Below are positions 7,225 to 12,863 of a DNA stretch of 12,863 nucleotides, piece after piece. The stretch's first letter is position 1, and each line of letters begins with the position of its first letter. Origin of the DNA: Candidatus Nomurabacteria bacterium. GTDB lineage: Bacteria; Patescibacteriota; Saccharimonadia; Saccharimonadales; Saccharimonadaceae. The position numbers were made by a program, and so were the translations under genes. The notes below the pieces were generated by a model. It did no database searches. It was not told where the DNA came from and was given only the letters and a program-made list of their open reading frames with translations. The stretch spans positions 1 through 12,863 of the forward strand of contig JAITKW010000030.1 of NCBI GenBank assembly GCA_031278275.1. The letters run 5' to 3'.

Positions 7225-7233
7225 TGGTAGAAT
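7225..7233 (+). promoter_or_regulatory. Extended -10 promoter placed for a leaderless mRNA
   Basis: TGGTAGAAT (TGn plus TAGAAT at 7228-7233) ends exactly 6 bases before the ATG at 7240. There is no useful -35 box and no Shine-Dalgarno sequence. The geometry is identical to that at 180-188 and 8484-8492. Confidence 0.45.
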
Positions 7234-7239
7234 TGTCTT

Positions 7240-8352
7240 ATGGTTTGTATTGCGGCATTTATTATTTTGTGTATTTTGTCGGTTGGCGTAGGGATTTTGT
7301 CAATTTTCAAAAAAGACATCGGCAGGAAATATTGGAAAACTTTCAAAAAAGCGTGGGGTTGTGTTTGGAAAAAAGTGCGGCTGCAAAAATGTGAAACTAG
7401 TTTCAAAAGTGACATCAAAAACTCCATTTTGTCACGCTTTGTCATCAAAAAACCGAAGTTAGTCAAACCGCTTTCGGTCGGGATTGAAGTGGTTGCAGTT
7501 TTGATAGTGGTAATTACGGTTTGGAGCTTGCTTGTCGCCGTAAAATCTGGTATGGCATTGTGGGTGTTTGGCACTTGCGATGTGACCAAGCCTTCTTCTT
7601 GCTCGCTCGGTGCGGAAGTTTGTTCAATTGACAAAGAGGGCGCGAAAAATCCGGCGGAGGCGTTTGTTTTGTGGTTCACGGAATGGGGCGATATTTTTGG
7701 GGGCGTGCCAGACAGATTGAGAACTTGGGAAGTTAATGAATATATAGATTTGAATACATTGGATTATTACCATAACGAAAAATGGAATGACGATTTTACT
7801 GATGTTGTCGCTGCCCCCGATGATTCGGAATATTATACGAAAACTGTAGCGCTAGACATTTTTGATCCGGGTTGTTCAATTTGCTTGCAGTCGTTTAGCA
7901 ACCAACTTTCCAGCGGGTTTTTTGAAAAACATAAGGTTTATTTGCTCCCTTATCCCATCCAAAATCCTGATGGAACATATAAGTTCGCAAGTTCGGGAGT
8001 TATCACGCGCTACATGCTCGCAACTTATGCTTTTCGTCTTTCCGAACAGCCCGCTGCGTGGCGGATTGTTGAAAAATTATTTACCGAAAAAAACAATAAG
8101 GGCATAATTTATCAATCAATTTTTAATAATTTCACCGACACAAAAGATGCGGAGGATTTGTTGCAAACTTGGTTGAAAGAGTTTGGTTATTCTGATGATG
8201 ATGTTGCAAAAATTACGACACTTGCCAATTCCGCCGAAATTACGGCAAAAATAGCGGAAAATAAAGAAATTGTGGATAACAGCATTCACGCTAAAGGCAT
8301 TCCGACCATGATTTATAATGGCAAAAAACACACAGGGCTATTCAAAGAGTGA
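7240..8352 (+). CDS. Membrane-anchored thioredoxin-fold (DsbA/thiol oxidoreductase-like) protein
   Basis: This is a 370-residue protein. Hydrophobic helices at about 2-22 and 79-103 flank a very basic segment (24-77), which by the positive-inside rule is cytoplasmic and puts the C-terminal domain outside. That domain has the redox motif FDPGCSICLQS with Cys212 and Cys215, a helical insertion, and GIPTMIYNG with the cis-proline candidate Pro355. This is the order seen in thioredoxin-fold oxidoreductases of the DsbA/DsbG type. Three further cysteines (113, 121, 128) lie just outside the membrane and might form a second redox or structural site. The exact family is not recognised. Its position just after a gene for a 16-cysteine exported protein suggests a role in making or isomerising disulfides. 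No reoxidising partner such as DsbB or VKOR is in the window. Confidence 0.85.
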   Translation: MVCIAAFIILCILSVGVGILSIFKKDIGRKYWKTFKKAWGCVWKKVRLQKCETSFKSDIKNSILSRFVIKKPKLVKPLSVGIEVVAVLIVVITVWSLLVAVKSGMALWVFGTCDVTKPSSCSLGAEVCSIDKEGAKNPAEAFVLWFTEWGDIFGGVPDRLRTWEVNEYIDLNTLDYYHNEKWNDDFTDVVAAPDDSEYYTKTVALDIFDPGCSICLQSFSNQLSSGFFEKHKVYLLPYPIQNPDGTYKFASSGVITRYMLATYAFRLSEQPAAWRIVEKLFTEKNNKGIIYQSIFNNFTDTKDAEDLLQTWLKEFGYSDDDVAKITTLANSAEITAKIAENKEIVDNSIHAKGIPTMIYNGKKHTGLFKE

Positions 8353-8412
8353 GTAAGTTCAACCACAGCTTGTCTGAACGGCAAAAAGCTGGTTTTGCGA
8401 CTGGTGTTTTTG

Positions 8413-8431
8413 GACTTGGCCGCCAAAAGTC
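8413..8431 (+). terminator. Weak hairpin, possible terminator of the thioredoxin-fold gene
   Basis: GACTTGG and CCAAAAGTC can pair with a CCG loop and an AA bulge; an A/T-rich but not U-run sequence follows. Another small hairpin (GCAAAA/TTTTGC, 8381-8398) lies upstream, and CCAAAAGT at 8423-8430 also pairs with ACTTTTGG at 8461-8468. None is a classical intrinsic terminator. Confidence 0.25.
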
Positions 8432-8464
8432 TAATATTTATGTAAAGTTTTAGCACCAGCACTT

Positions 8465-8492
8465 TTGGTATTTTAATGAATTATGCTAAAAT
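8465..8492 (+). promoter_or_regulatory. Extended -10 promoter of uppP placed for a leaderless mRNA
   Basis: TTGGTA (8465-8470) is 16 bp from TAAAAT (8487-8492), which has a TGC extension at 8484-8486. The -10 box ends exactly 6 bases before the ATG at 8499. One arm of an inverted repeat (ACTTTTGG, 8461-8468) overlaps the -35 box and could be regulatory. Confidence 0.5.
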
Positions 8493-8498
8493 AGGGTG

Positions 8499-9299
8499 AT
8501 GAGCATTATAGAATCAGTGCTTTTGGGCTTGACGCAAGGCTTGACGGAGTTTATTCCGGTCAGTAGCTCTGGGCATTTAGGCATTTTGCAACACCTTTTT
8601 TCCGGCGCTTCAGACCATTTGTTTTTGGAGTTTATCAATATTGGCACTTTACTGGCGTTGCTGATTTTTTTCCGCCACAAAATCTGGCATATCCTGAAAG
8701 ACATTTTCATCAAAAAGCGCTATGCTTTGGCGATAAACTTGATTTTGACTTCCATTCCAGCGGGATTGGTGGGGTTTTTGCTCGCAGATTTTATTGGCTC
8801 CAGTCAATTTTTCGGCAGTCTTTACACGGTGACTATCAGCATGGGGCTGGTTGGCATTGTGATGATAATTTTGGACAAATTACCAACCATGAAATCGGTC
8901 AAAAAAATGGAAAAATTGCCGAAACGGCGAGCGCTCACAATCGGTCTTGCGCAAGTTTTCGCCTTAATCCCCGGCGTATCACGTTCTGGCTCCACGATTA
9001 TTACGGGCAAATTGATGGGGTTTTCTTCTGCGCTGGCGGCGGAGTATAGCTTTTTGGCATCAATCCCCATCATGCTTGGCGTGACTTTGAAAATGTTTAT
9101 CAAATCAGCTGACCGAGCGTATTTTTTTGAAAACTTTTCCACGTTAGTTTTGTCTAACTTGGTTGCATTTATTTTTGGCATTTTGGCAATTAAGATTTTG
9201 CTAAAATATCTCGCCAAGAAAAACAGTTTGAAAACTTTCGGTTGGTATCGCGTGTTGCTTTCATCAACAATTTTAATCGCAGTTTTGACGGCAGTTTAA
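8499..9299 (+). CDS. uppP: Undecaprenyl-diphosphatase
   Basis: This 266-residue polytopic membrane enzyme dephosphorylates undecaprenyl diphosphate to recycle the lipid carrier for peptidoglycan and other wall polymers. The family motifs are clear: QGLTEFIPVSSSGHL at residues 13-27, with Gln13, Glu17 and His26, and PGVSRSGST at 158-166, with Arg162. The first position of the (E/Q)xxxE motif is Gln here, an allowed family variant. Length and the roughly eight hydrophobic segments fit UppP/BacA. A GTG directly before the ATG (8496) is in frame, but the ATG at 8499 lies exactly where transcription is predicted to begin, so it is preferred. The gene ends 2 bases from the convergent ldh stop. The enzyme family is also linked to bacitracin tolerance. 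Confidence 0.95.
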   Translation: MSIIESVLLGLTQGLTEFIPVSSSGHLGILQHLFSGASDHLFLEFINIGTLLALLIFFRHKIWHILKDIFIKKRYALAINLILTSIPAGLVGFLLADFIGSSQFFGSLYTVTISMGLVGIVMIILDKLPTMKSVKKMEKLPKRRALTIGLAQVFALIPGVSRSGSTIITGKLMGFSSALAAEYSFLASIPIMLGVTLKMFIKSADRAYFFENFSTLVLSNLVAFIFGILAIKILLKYLAKKNSLKTFGWYRVLLSSTILIAVLTAV

Positions 9300-9301
9300 G
9301 A

Positions 9302-10213
9302 TTATCCTAAAAGCGTGCCGATTGCGGAGCGCAAAACTTCAATGGATTTTTCCAATTTGCGTTGTTCGGACAGCACAAGTTCCAAAGCCACGCGGCGCTT
9401 GATACCGCTACGCCCCACAACTGCCGGATAACCAAAAAATGTTTTGGAAAACGGATCATAATTGGAAACTGGCAACACGGCGTTTTCGTTACTCAAAATC
9501 GCATTGGTAATCCGCGCAAGTGCCATACCAATACCATAATGAGTGGAACCTTTGCGTTTGATAATCTCGTATGCTTCGTTTTTCACCTTTTCCTCAATCC
9601 GTGCCATCTGCTCTTCGCTAAGAAAACTGTGCAAACTTTCAAGTCCAATATCGCCCTCATTCCACGCCACTAATTCCGAATCGCCGTGCTCGCCAATCAC
9701 AAAAGCATGTACGGATTTTGGATCAATTTTCAATTCATGCCCCACGTGATACATGAGGCGCGAGGTGTCCAAAGTCGTACCCGAACCAATGACTTTGGCG
9801 CGTGGCAATCCGGAATATTTATAAGTGAGATAAGTCATGATGTCAACCGGATTGGATACCACAAGAAAAATCCCATTAAACCCGCTACTCATAATTTCGC
9901 CAATCATGTCACGAAAAATCTTGGCATTTTTTTGAATGAGATCCATGCGCGTTTCGCCAATTTCCTGTCGTGCGCCCGCCGTAATCACTATCAAATCTGC
10001 GTCCTTGCAGTCAGAATATCTGCCGGAGCGAATTTTCAAATTACTTGGCGAAAAACCCAAACAGTTGCGCAAATCCAACACTTCGCCGTCCGCGTCCGCT
10101 CTGTTAATGTCAATCAGATACAGCGCATCCGCATGCGTTCGCTGATTCAAAAGCGCAAAAGCGTAGCTCATGCCCACGTTGCCCGTTCCAACTATCACCA
10201 CCTTATTTGCCAT
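9302..10213 (-). CDS. ldh: L-lactate dehydrogenase
   Basis: This 303-residue NAD-dependent enzyme reduces pyruvate to L-lactate and so regenerates NAD+ in fermentation. The Rossmann motif GTGNVG is at residues 9-14, with Asp35 (LIDIN) for NAD specificity. The active-site loop GARQEIGETR has Gln83 and Arg89; the glutamine marks lactate rather than malate dehydrogenase, which has arginine there. Asn121 (VSNPVD), Arg152 (TLDTSR) and catalytic His176 (GEHGDSE) are all present. The reading frame is open further upstream, but the ATG at 10213 begins the typical N-terminus (ANKVVIVGTG) and has an AAAGGA site 5 bases before it, so the longer version is rejected. It is convergent with uppP and divergent from the DUF4097 operon. 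It fits a fermentative, anaerobic life. Confidence 0.95.
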   Translation of the reverse strand: MANKVVIVGTGNVGMSYAFALLNQRTHADALYLIDINRADADGEVLDLRNCLGFSPSNLKIRSGRYSDCKDADLIVITAGARQEIGETRMDLIQKNAKIFRDMIGEIMSSGFNGIFLVVSNPVDIMTYLTYKYSGLPRAKVIGSGTTLDTSRLMYHVGHELKIDPKSVHAFVIGEHGDSELVAWNEGDIGLESLHSFLSEEQMARIEEKVKNEAYEIIKRKGSTHYGIGMALARITNAILSNENAVLPVSNYDPFSKTFFGYPAVVGRSGIKRRVALELVLSEQRKLEKSIEVLRSAIGTLLG

Positions 10214-10241
10214 TTTATTCCTTTCGCCATTTATTATAATA

Positions 10242-10270
10242 ATCATACTAAAGCATGAGAGTTTTAGCAA
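10242..10270 (-). promoter_or_regulatory. Promoter of ldh
   Basis: On the minus strand TTGCTA (10265-10270) and TATGAT (10242-10247) are separated by 17 bp. The start near 10235 gives a leader of about 22 bases carrying AAAGGA (10219-10224). A TATAAT at 10233-10238 is an alternative -10 box but has no matching -35 box. Confidence 0.55.
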
Positions 10271-10301
10271 TAGAACTCCAGCATAATTCGGGAAAACTGA
10301 C

Positions 10302-10330
10302 TTGACACAATTCAGATGTTTTATTATAAT
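10302..10330 (+). promoter_or_regulatory. Perfect consensus sigma70-type promoter
   Basis: TTGACA (10302-10307) and TATAAT (10325-10330) match the consensus in full with a 17-bp spacer, the strongest promoter in the window. It drives the membrane-protein/DUF4097 operon. Such a strong promoter is usually held down by a repressor, and a palindrome follows immediately. Confidence 0.8.
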
Positions 10331-10346
10331 ATGCATAGCGATGCAT
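10331..10346. promoter_or_regulatory. Palindrome at the transcription start, candidate operator
   Basis: ATGCAT-AGCG-ATGCAT directly follows the -10 box and spans the predicted +1. The two arms are perfect inverted repeats, and each arm is also a palindrome in itself. An overlapping GCGA/TCGC pair (10338-10351) could form a small hairpin in the leader. The position suits a repressor site; the cognate regulator is not in the window. Confidence 0.45.
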
Positions 10347-10366
10347 GTCGCACGTGAGGTATTAAA

Positions 10367-10417
10367 ATGAAGAACGGACGATTTATTTTTGGGGGTGATG
10401 ATGAAGCGCAAAACTGA
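10367..10417 (+). CDS. Possible 16-residue leader peptide
   Basis: An ATG at 10367 with GAGGT eight bases upstream opens a short frame, MKNGRFIFGGDDEAQN, ending in TGA at 10415-10417. It overlaps the start of the next gene in another frame. It has the better-placed ribosome-binding site of the two starts, so it could couple or tune translation of the membrane protein. It may equally be a chance frame; only the ribosome-binding site and the position support it. Confidence 0.3.
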   Translation: MKNGRFIFGGDDEAQN

Positions 10418-10814
10418 TTGTCGCATTGACGCTGCCATCGCCAAACCCACCTTATCAAACGGCGTTAAGGTGTTAATGGTCTTTCTTGGCGCATTATCTT
10501 TGCCACTATTATTGCCGTTAGCGATTATTGTGATAGTTTTTGCCGTAATTTATTTAATTATAATCGGTGTACTAATCATCATCATGGCGGCAATCGCACC
10601 GTCAATTATGGCGTTAATCATACAACTAATCATCAACGTGTCAACTGGCAATGCGCCTTTGTATTTATTAGTTTTATCAATTGGTGCTGCGCTCATCTTG
10701 TTGCCGTTAAGTTATGAAGCAGTCCGCGGATTGGTGTTTTTAGTGCGCAAGTCAATTGCGTGGTCAGCCTGTAAAATAAAGCGGTATTTATTGAAAAAAG
10801 GAGCCAAAAAATGA
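10398..10814 (+). CDS. Small multi-spanning membrane protein, partner of DUF4097 protein
   Basis: This 138-residue, very hydrophobic protein has a basic N-terminus (MMKRKTDCR) and three likely helices, at about residues 24-47, 49-80 (long, perhaps two helices) and 86-112. It ends in a strongly basic tail (KIKRYLLKKGAKK), which is probably cytoplasmic. Consecutive ATGs at 10398 and 10401 are both possible starts. GGGGGTGAT (10391-10399), close to the anti-Shine-Dalgarno complement, favours the second by spacing. The helical part recalls the membrane half of DUF1700-type proteins, which in Firmicutes occur next to DUF4097 proteins, but no HAAS domain is seen, so this is only an analogy. Its stop overlaps the next start (ATGA). 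Confidence 0.75.
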   Translation: MMKRKTDCRIDAAIAKPTLSNGVKVLMVFLGALSLPLLLPLAIIVIVFAVIYLIIIGVLIIIMAAIAPSIMALIIQLIINVSTGNAPLYLLVLSIGAALILLPLSYEAVRGLVFLVRKSIAWSACKIKRYLLKKGAKK

Positions 10815-11476
10815 AAAAACTTTCAACTACTTTGATAACTATTGGCATTTTGATAACTGCTTTGACGTTGCTGGTTTTGAGAGTAAACGGCGTTGATTGG
10901 TGGCAAGCAGTCAAAAATGCGGTCAAGCGTAATTTTCAAACTCAAACTGCCATTATTGAGCCAAAAGACGTTGATAAAATTACTATTTACACCAATGACG
11001 ATCCAATCAAAATCATGCCGGCGAATGATGATTTGATAAAGTTCAAGCACTACAATTCTGACGATATTGAGTTTATGATTGACTCGTCAAACGGCGAGTT
11101 AATCATCAGACAACATCGCAAAAACTCGTTTCGGATTGGTTTTAATTTATATGAACTTGTGCAAAGCAGCCGCGAATTGACGCTTTATGTGCCAACAAAC
11201 TCAAATCTAACTTATGCCATAAGCACGACTAATAATGACATTGAAATGTTTGACATTGCGACTGATGATGTTAGTTTGAGTACCAGTAACGCGCAAATTG
11301 AAGCTCACATAATTGGTACGGCGGACGCTTATCGCAAAGACATCAAGACGACTCCTTATTCAATCTTGATAATCAATGGTGTGAAATATTCTAATGTGCT
11401 GAAAACAAGTGACGGTGTTAAAAATCTGAATATTAAGACCAGTAATGGCGACATTAAGCTTGATTTTCTGAAATAA
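10811..11476 (+). CDS. DUF4097-like single-pass membrane protein
   Basis: This 221-residue protein has an N-terminal membrane anchor at about residues 6-24 and a long outer domain. From about residue 120 the domain becomes a series of short strands with recurring asparagine/aspartate turns (STTNNDIEMF, STSNAQIEA, KTSNGDIKLDF), the pattern of DUF4097/DUF4098 beta-solenoid domains. The last strand NGDIKLDF is characteristic. Proteins of this class sit in envelope-stress operons in Gram-positive bacteria (LiaX is a studied relative), but no role is shown here. The ATG at 10811 overlaps the preceding stop by 4 bases and has an excellent AAAGGAG site 7 bases upstream. There are no cysteines, in contrast to the RCC1 protein. 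It converges on the P-type ATPase gene with an 18-base gap. Confidence 0.8.
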   Translation: MKKLSTTLITIGILITALTLLVLRVNGVDWWQAVKNAVKRNFQTQTAIIEPKDVDKITIYTNDDPIKIMPANDDLIKFKHYNSDDIEFMIDSSNGELIIRQHRKNSFRIGFNLYELVQSSRELTLYVPTNSNLTYAISTTNNDIEMFDIATDDVSLSTSNAQIEAHIIGTADAYRKDIKTTPYSILIINGVKYSNVLKTSDGVKNLNIKTSNGDIKLDFLK

Positions 11477-11494
11477 ATTGCAAAGAAACGTTGC

Positions 11495-12863
11495 TTAAGA
11501 GTTCGTTTTAGTTTCTTTTCTGACGATGATTTGATGAATTATGTTGACTAAAACAACTGCGCCAGCACCGATCGCGAACGTCCATGGCAGGGTGGATATG
11601 TCCAGCGTGTAATGGAACAACTTGGCGGCTGGCGGGACGATTAAAGTTGACACGAAAGCTAACGCACAAGCTACGATTAAGCCTATTTTCCAAACTTTAA
11701 TGGGGCGCGCCAAAAACACTAGCACCGTGAAGCCAATCAACATCACTACAATGGACACGTTGGTGCCAGCGGCGGCGCGCGTCACGCCCAGCGATAAACT
11801 GATGGCATAAATCAAGAGCATGGCGAGCGCCGACACCACCCCGACTGGCACGGCGAACTTCAAAACACGGCGCAAAAAGCCGGCGTGATAAAGTTGGCGA
11901 TTGGGTGCCAAGGCGAAAAAGAAAGCTGGTATGCCGATGCTGAGCGCGCTGATTACTGTCATTTGCGATGGCAAATACGGATACGTCAACCCCGCTACCG
12001 TCACCGCCAACGCCAAAACTAATGAATAAACATTTTTAATCACAAACAAGTTTGCCACACGTTCAATATTTGCAATCACGCGGCGACCCTCGCTCAAAAC
12101 ATCGGGCAAATGCGAAAACTTGTTGTCCAACAAAACGATTTCGGCAACCGCTTTAGTCGCCGATGAACCGCTATTCATCGCAATGCCAAGATCGGCTTTT
12201 TTGAGTGCCAATGCGTCATTCACGCCATCGCCAGTCATGGCAACCACATGCCCTTGCTTTTGGAGAGCTTCTGCGATTTGACGTTTTTGCTCGGGCTGCA
12301 CGCGACCAAAAATGTTGTGTGTTGTGACAATTTGCACAAACTTTTCGGCTTGAGCCGCCGACTTAGTGGGGTCGGGCAAGTCGCGCGCATCAAAAATCTC
12401 AACATCTTTCAACCCAACCAAACCTGCCACCGCCCCAACCGTCAACGGAGAATCTCCCGAAATTATCTTGATGTTGACTTTTTGTTCAGCGAAAAACTGT
12501 AAGGTTTGGGTGGCATCACTACGAATTTTTTCGGACAACACTACTAGCGCCGCTGGCTTGATGTTGGCGGGAACCTTAGTGTCTGGCCATTTTTCAATTT
12601 TGACCAAAGCCAAGACACGTTTGCCAGACGCAGCAATTTCTTTGGCATTTTGGAACATCTTGTCCTGTTTGTGATTAGCGAAAATAACTTCCGGCGCGCC
12701 GAACAACCATCGTTGATTATCAATTTCAATTGCACTCCATTTACGCGCGGAACTAAACGGGATTTCGCGCACAAACGGACGCGGTTTGAGATGTTTCAAG
12801 GCGTGACCAATCGCATCGTTGGTCGGCGACTTGGCACGACCAGCAATCGTGGACAAAACCCTG
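11495..12863 (-). CDS. P-type cation-transporting ATPase, C-terminal part (CtpE/calcium-type?)
   Basis: The gene runs off the right edge, and the frame is open to the last complete codon, so only about the last 455 residues are seen. Counting from an in-window TTG at 12856: the nucleotide-binding domain holds PFSSARKWSA (33-42) and LFGAPE (51-56). The phosphorylation domain holds SGDSPLTV (133-140) and the hinge motif TGDGVNDALALKKADLGIAM (208-227). About six helices follow (267-446) with SIGIPAFFFALAPN between the second and third. The DKTGT phosphorylation site and the first four helices must lie upstream, outside the window. The GEGRRVIANIERVANLF-like linker and loop sequence resemble CtpE-type ATPases, linked in mycobacteria to calcium uptake, but the ion cannot be fixed without the ion-binding helix 4. 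Confidence 0.93.
   Translation of the reverse strand, partial: RVLSTIAGRAKSPTNDAIGHALKHLKPRPFVREIPFSSARKWSAIEIDNQRWLFGAPEVIFANHKQDKMFQNAKEIAASGKRVLALVKIEKWPDTKVPANIKPAALVVLSEKIRSDATQTLQFFAEQKVNIKIISGDSPLTVGAVAGLVGLKDVEIFDARDLPDPTKSAAQAEKFVQIVTTHNIFGRVQPEQKRQIAEALQKQGHVVAMTGDGVNDALALKKADLGIAMNSGSSATKAVAEIVLLDNKFSHLPDVLSEGRRVIANIERVANLFVIKNVYSLVLALAVTVAGLTYPYLPSQMTVISALSIGIPAFFFALAPNRQLYHAGFLRRVLKFAVPVGVVSALAMLLIYAISLSLGVTRAAAGTNVSIVVMLIGFTVLVFLARPIKVWKIGLIVACALAFVSTLIVPPAAKLFHYTLDISTLPWTFAIGAGAVVLVNIIHQIIVRKETKTNS

Noticed and set aside
9302..10213. Malate dehydrogenase instead of lactate dehydrogenase
   Set aside because: The specificity loop has glutamine (GARQEIGETR) where malate dehydrogenases have arginine.
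10214..10450. N-terminal extension of the lactate dehydrogenase frame by about 79 residues
   Set aside because: The extension covers the ldh promoter and the divergent promoter, has no family similarity, and the ATG at 10213 has its own ribosome-binding site and a standard Rossmann N-terminus.
11482..11518. AAAGAAAC/GTTTCTTT inverted repeat as a bidirectional terminator
   Set aside because: The stem is A/T-rich with a 21-base loop and lies partly in the ATPase coding end; predicted stability is poor.
1..12863. UGA recoding (as in Gracilibacteria), CRISPR array, insertion sequences or prophage
   Set aside because: TGA ends nrdD, nrdG, the desulfurase and scaffold genes and the thioredoxin-fold gene at natural C-termini. 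No regular short direct repeats with spacers, transposase or integrase frames, or phage genes were seen.

Overview
This window looks like a chromosomal segment of a small, fermentative bacterium. The most likely source is a member of the Patescibacteria (CPR), perhaps Saccharibacteria. That placement is an inference, not a measurement. It rests on very compact gene packing, a strictly anaerobic ribonucleotide reductase, an L-lactate dehydrogenase, and a large exported RCC1-propeller protein whose C-terminal domain resembles CPR surface proteins. TGA is used as an ordinary stop codon, so this is not a UGA-recoding lineage.

Layout from left to right. A tRNA-Gln(UUG) on the minus strand is followed by a divergent small DUF3592-like membrane protein. 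Next is a tight minus-strand operon, read from 5195 down to 745: nrdD, nrdG, a NifS/IscS-type cysteine desulfurase, and an IscU/NifU-type scaffold. Every junction overlaps by 4 to 8 bases. Upstream of nrdD lie a sigma70-like promoter and two NrdR boxes 30 bp apart, so the operon is probably under NrdR control. The cluster thus joins deoxynucleotide synthesis to the iron-sulfur assembly genes that the NrdG activase depends on.

On the plus strand follow three envelope genes. The first encodes a seven-bladed RCC1 protein with an N-terminal export signal, in which all 16 cysteines fall into pairs. The second encodes a membrane-anchored thioredoxin-fold protein with a CxxC motif, which would act outside the membrane. 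The third encodes undecaprenyl-diphosphatase (UppP). A convergent L-lactate dehydrogenase comes next.

Divergent from ldh, a perfect consensus promoter followed by a palindrome drives a two-gene operon: a small multi-spanning membrane protein and a DUF4097-like surface-facing protein. The window ends in the C-terminal part of a P-type cation ATPase on the minus strand, whose N-terminus lies outside the window.

Two signal architectures are visible. Three plus-strand genes (195, 7240, 8499) have an extended -10 box (TGnTANAAT) exactly 6 bases before the ATG and no clear Shine-Dalgarno site, which predicts leaderless mRNAs. The others (nrdD, RCC1, ldh, DUF4097 operon) have recognisable Shine-Dalgarno sites. 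Convergent gene ends are 1, 2 and 18 bases apart, with no strong intrinsic terminators.
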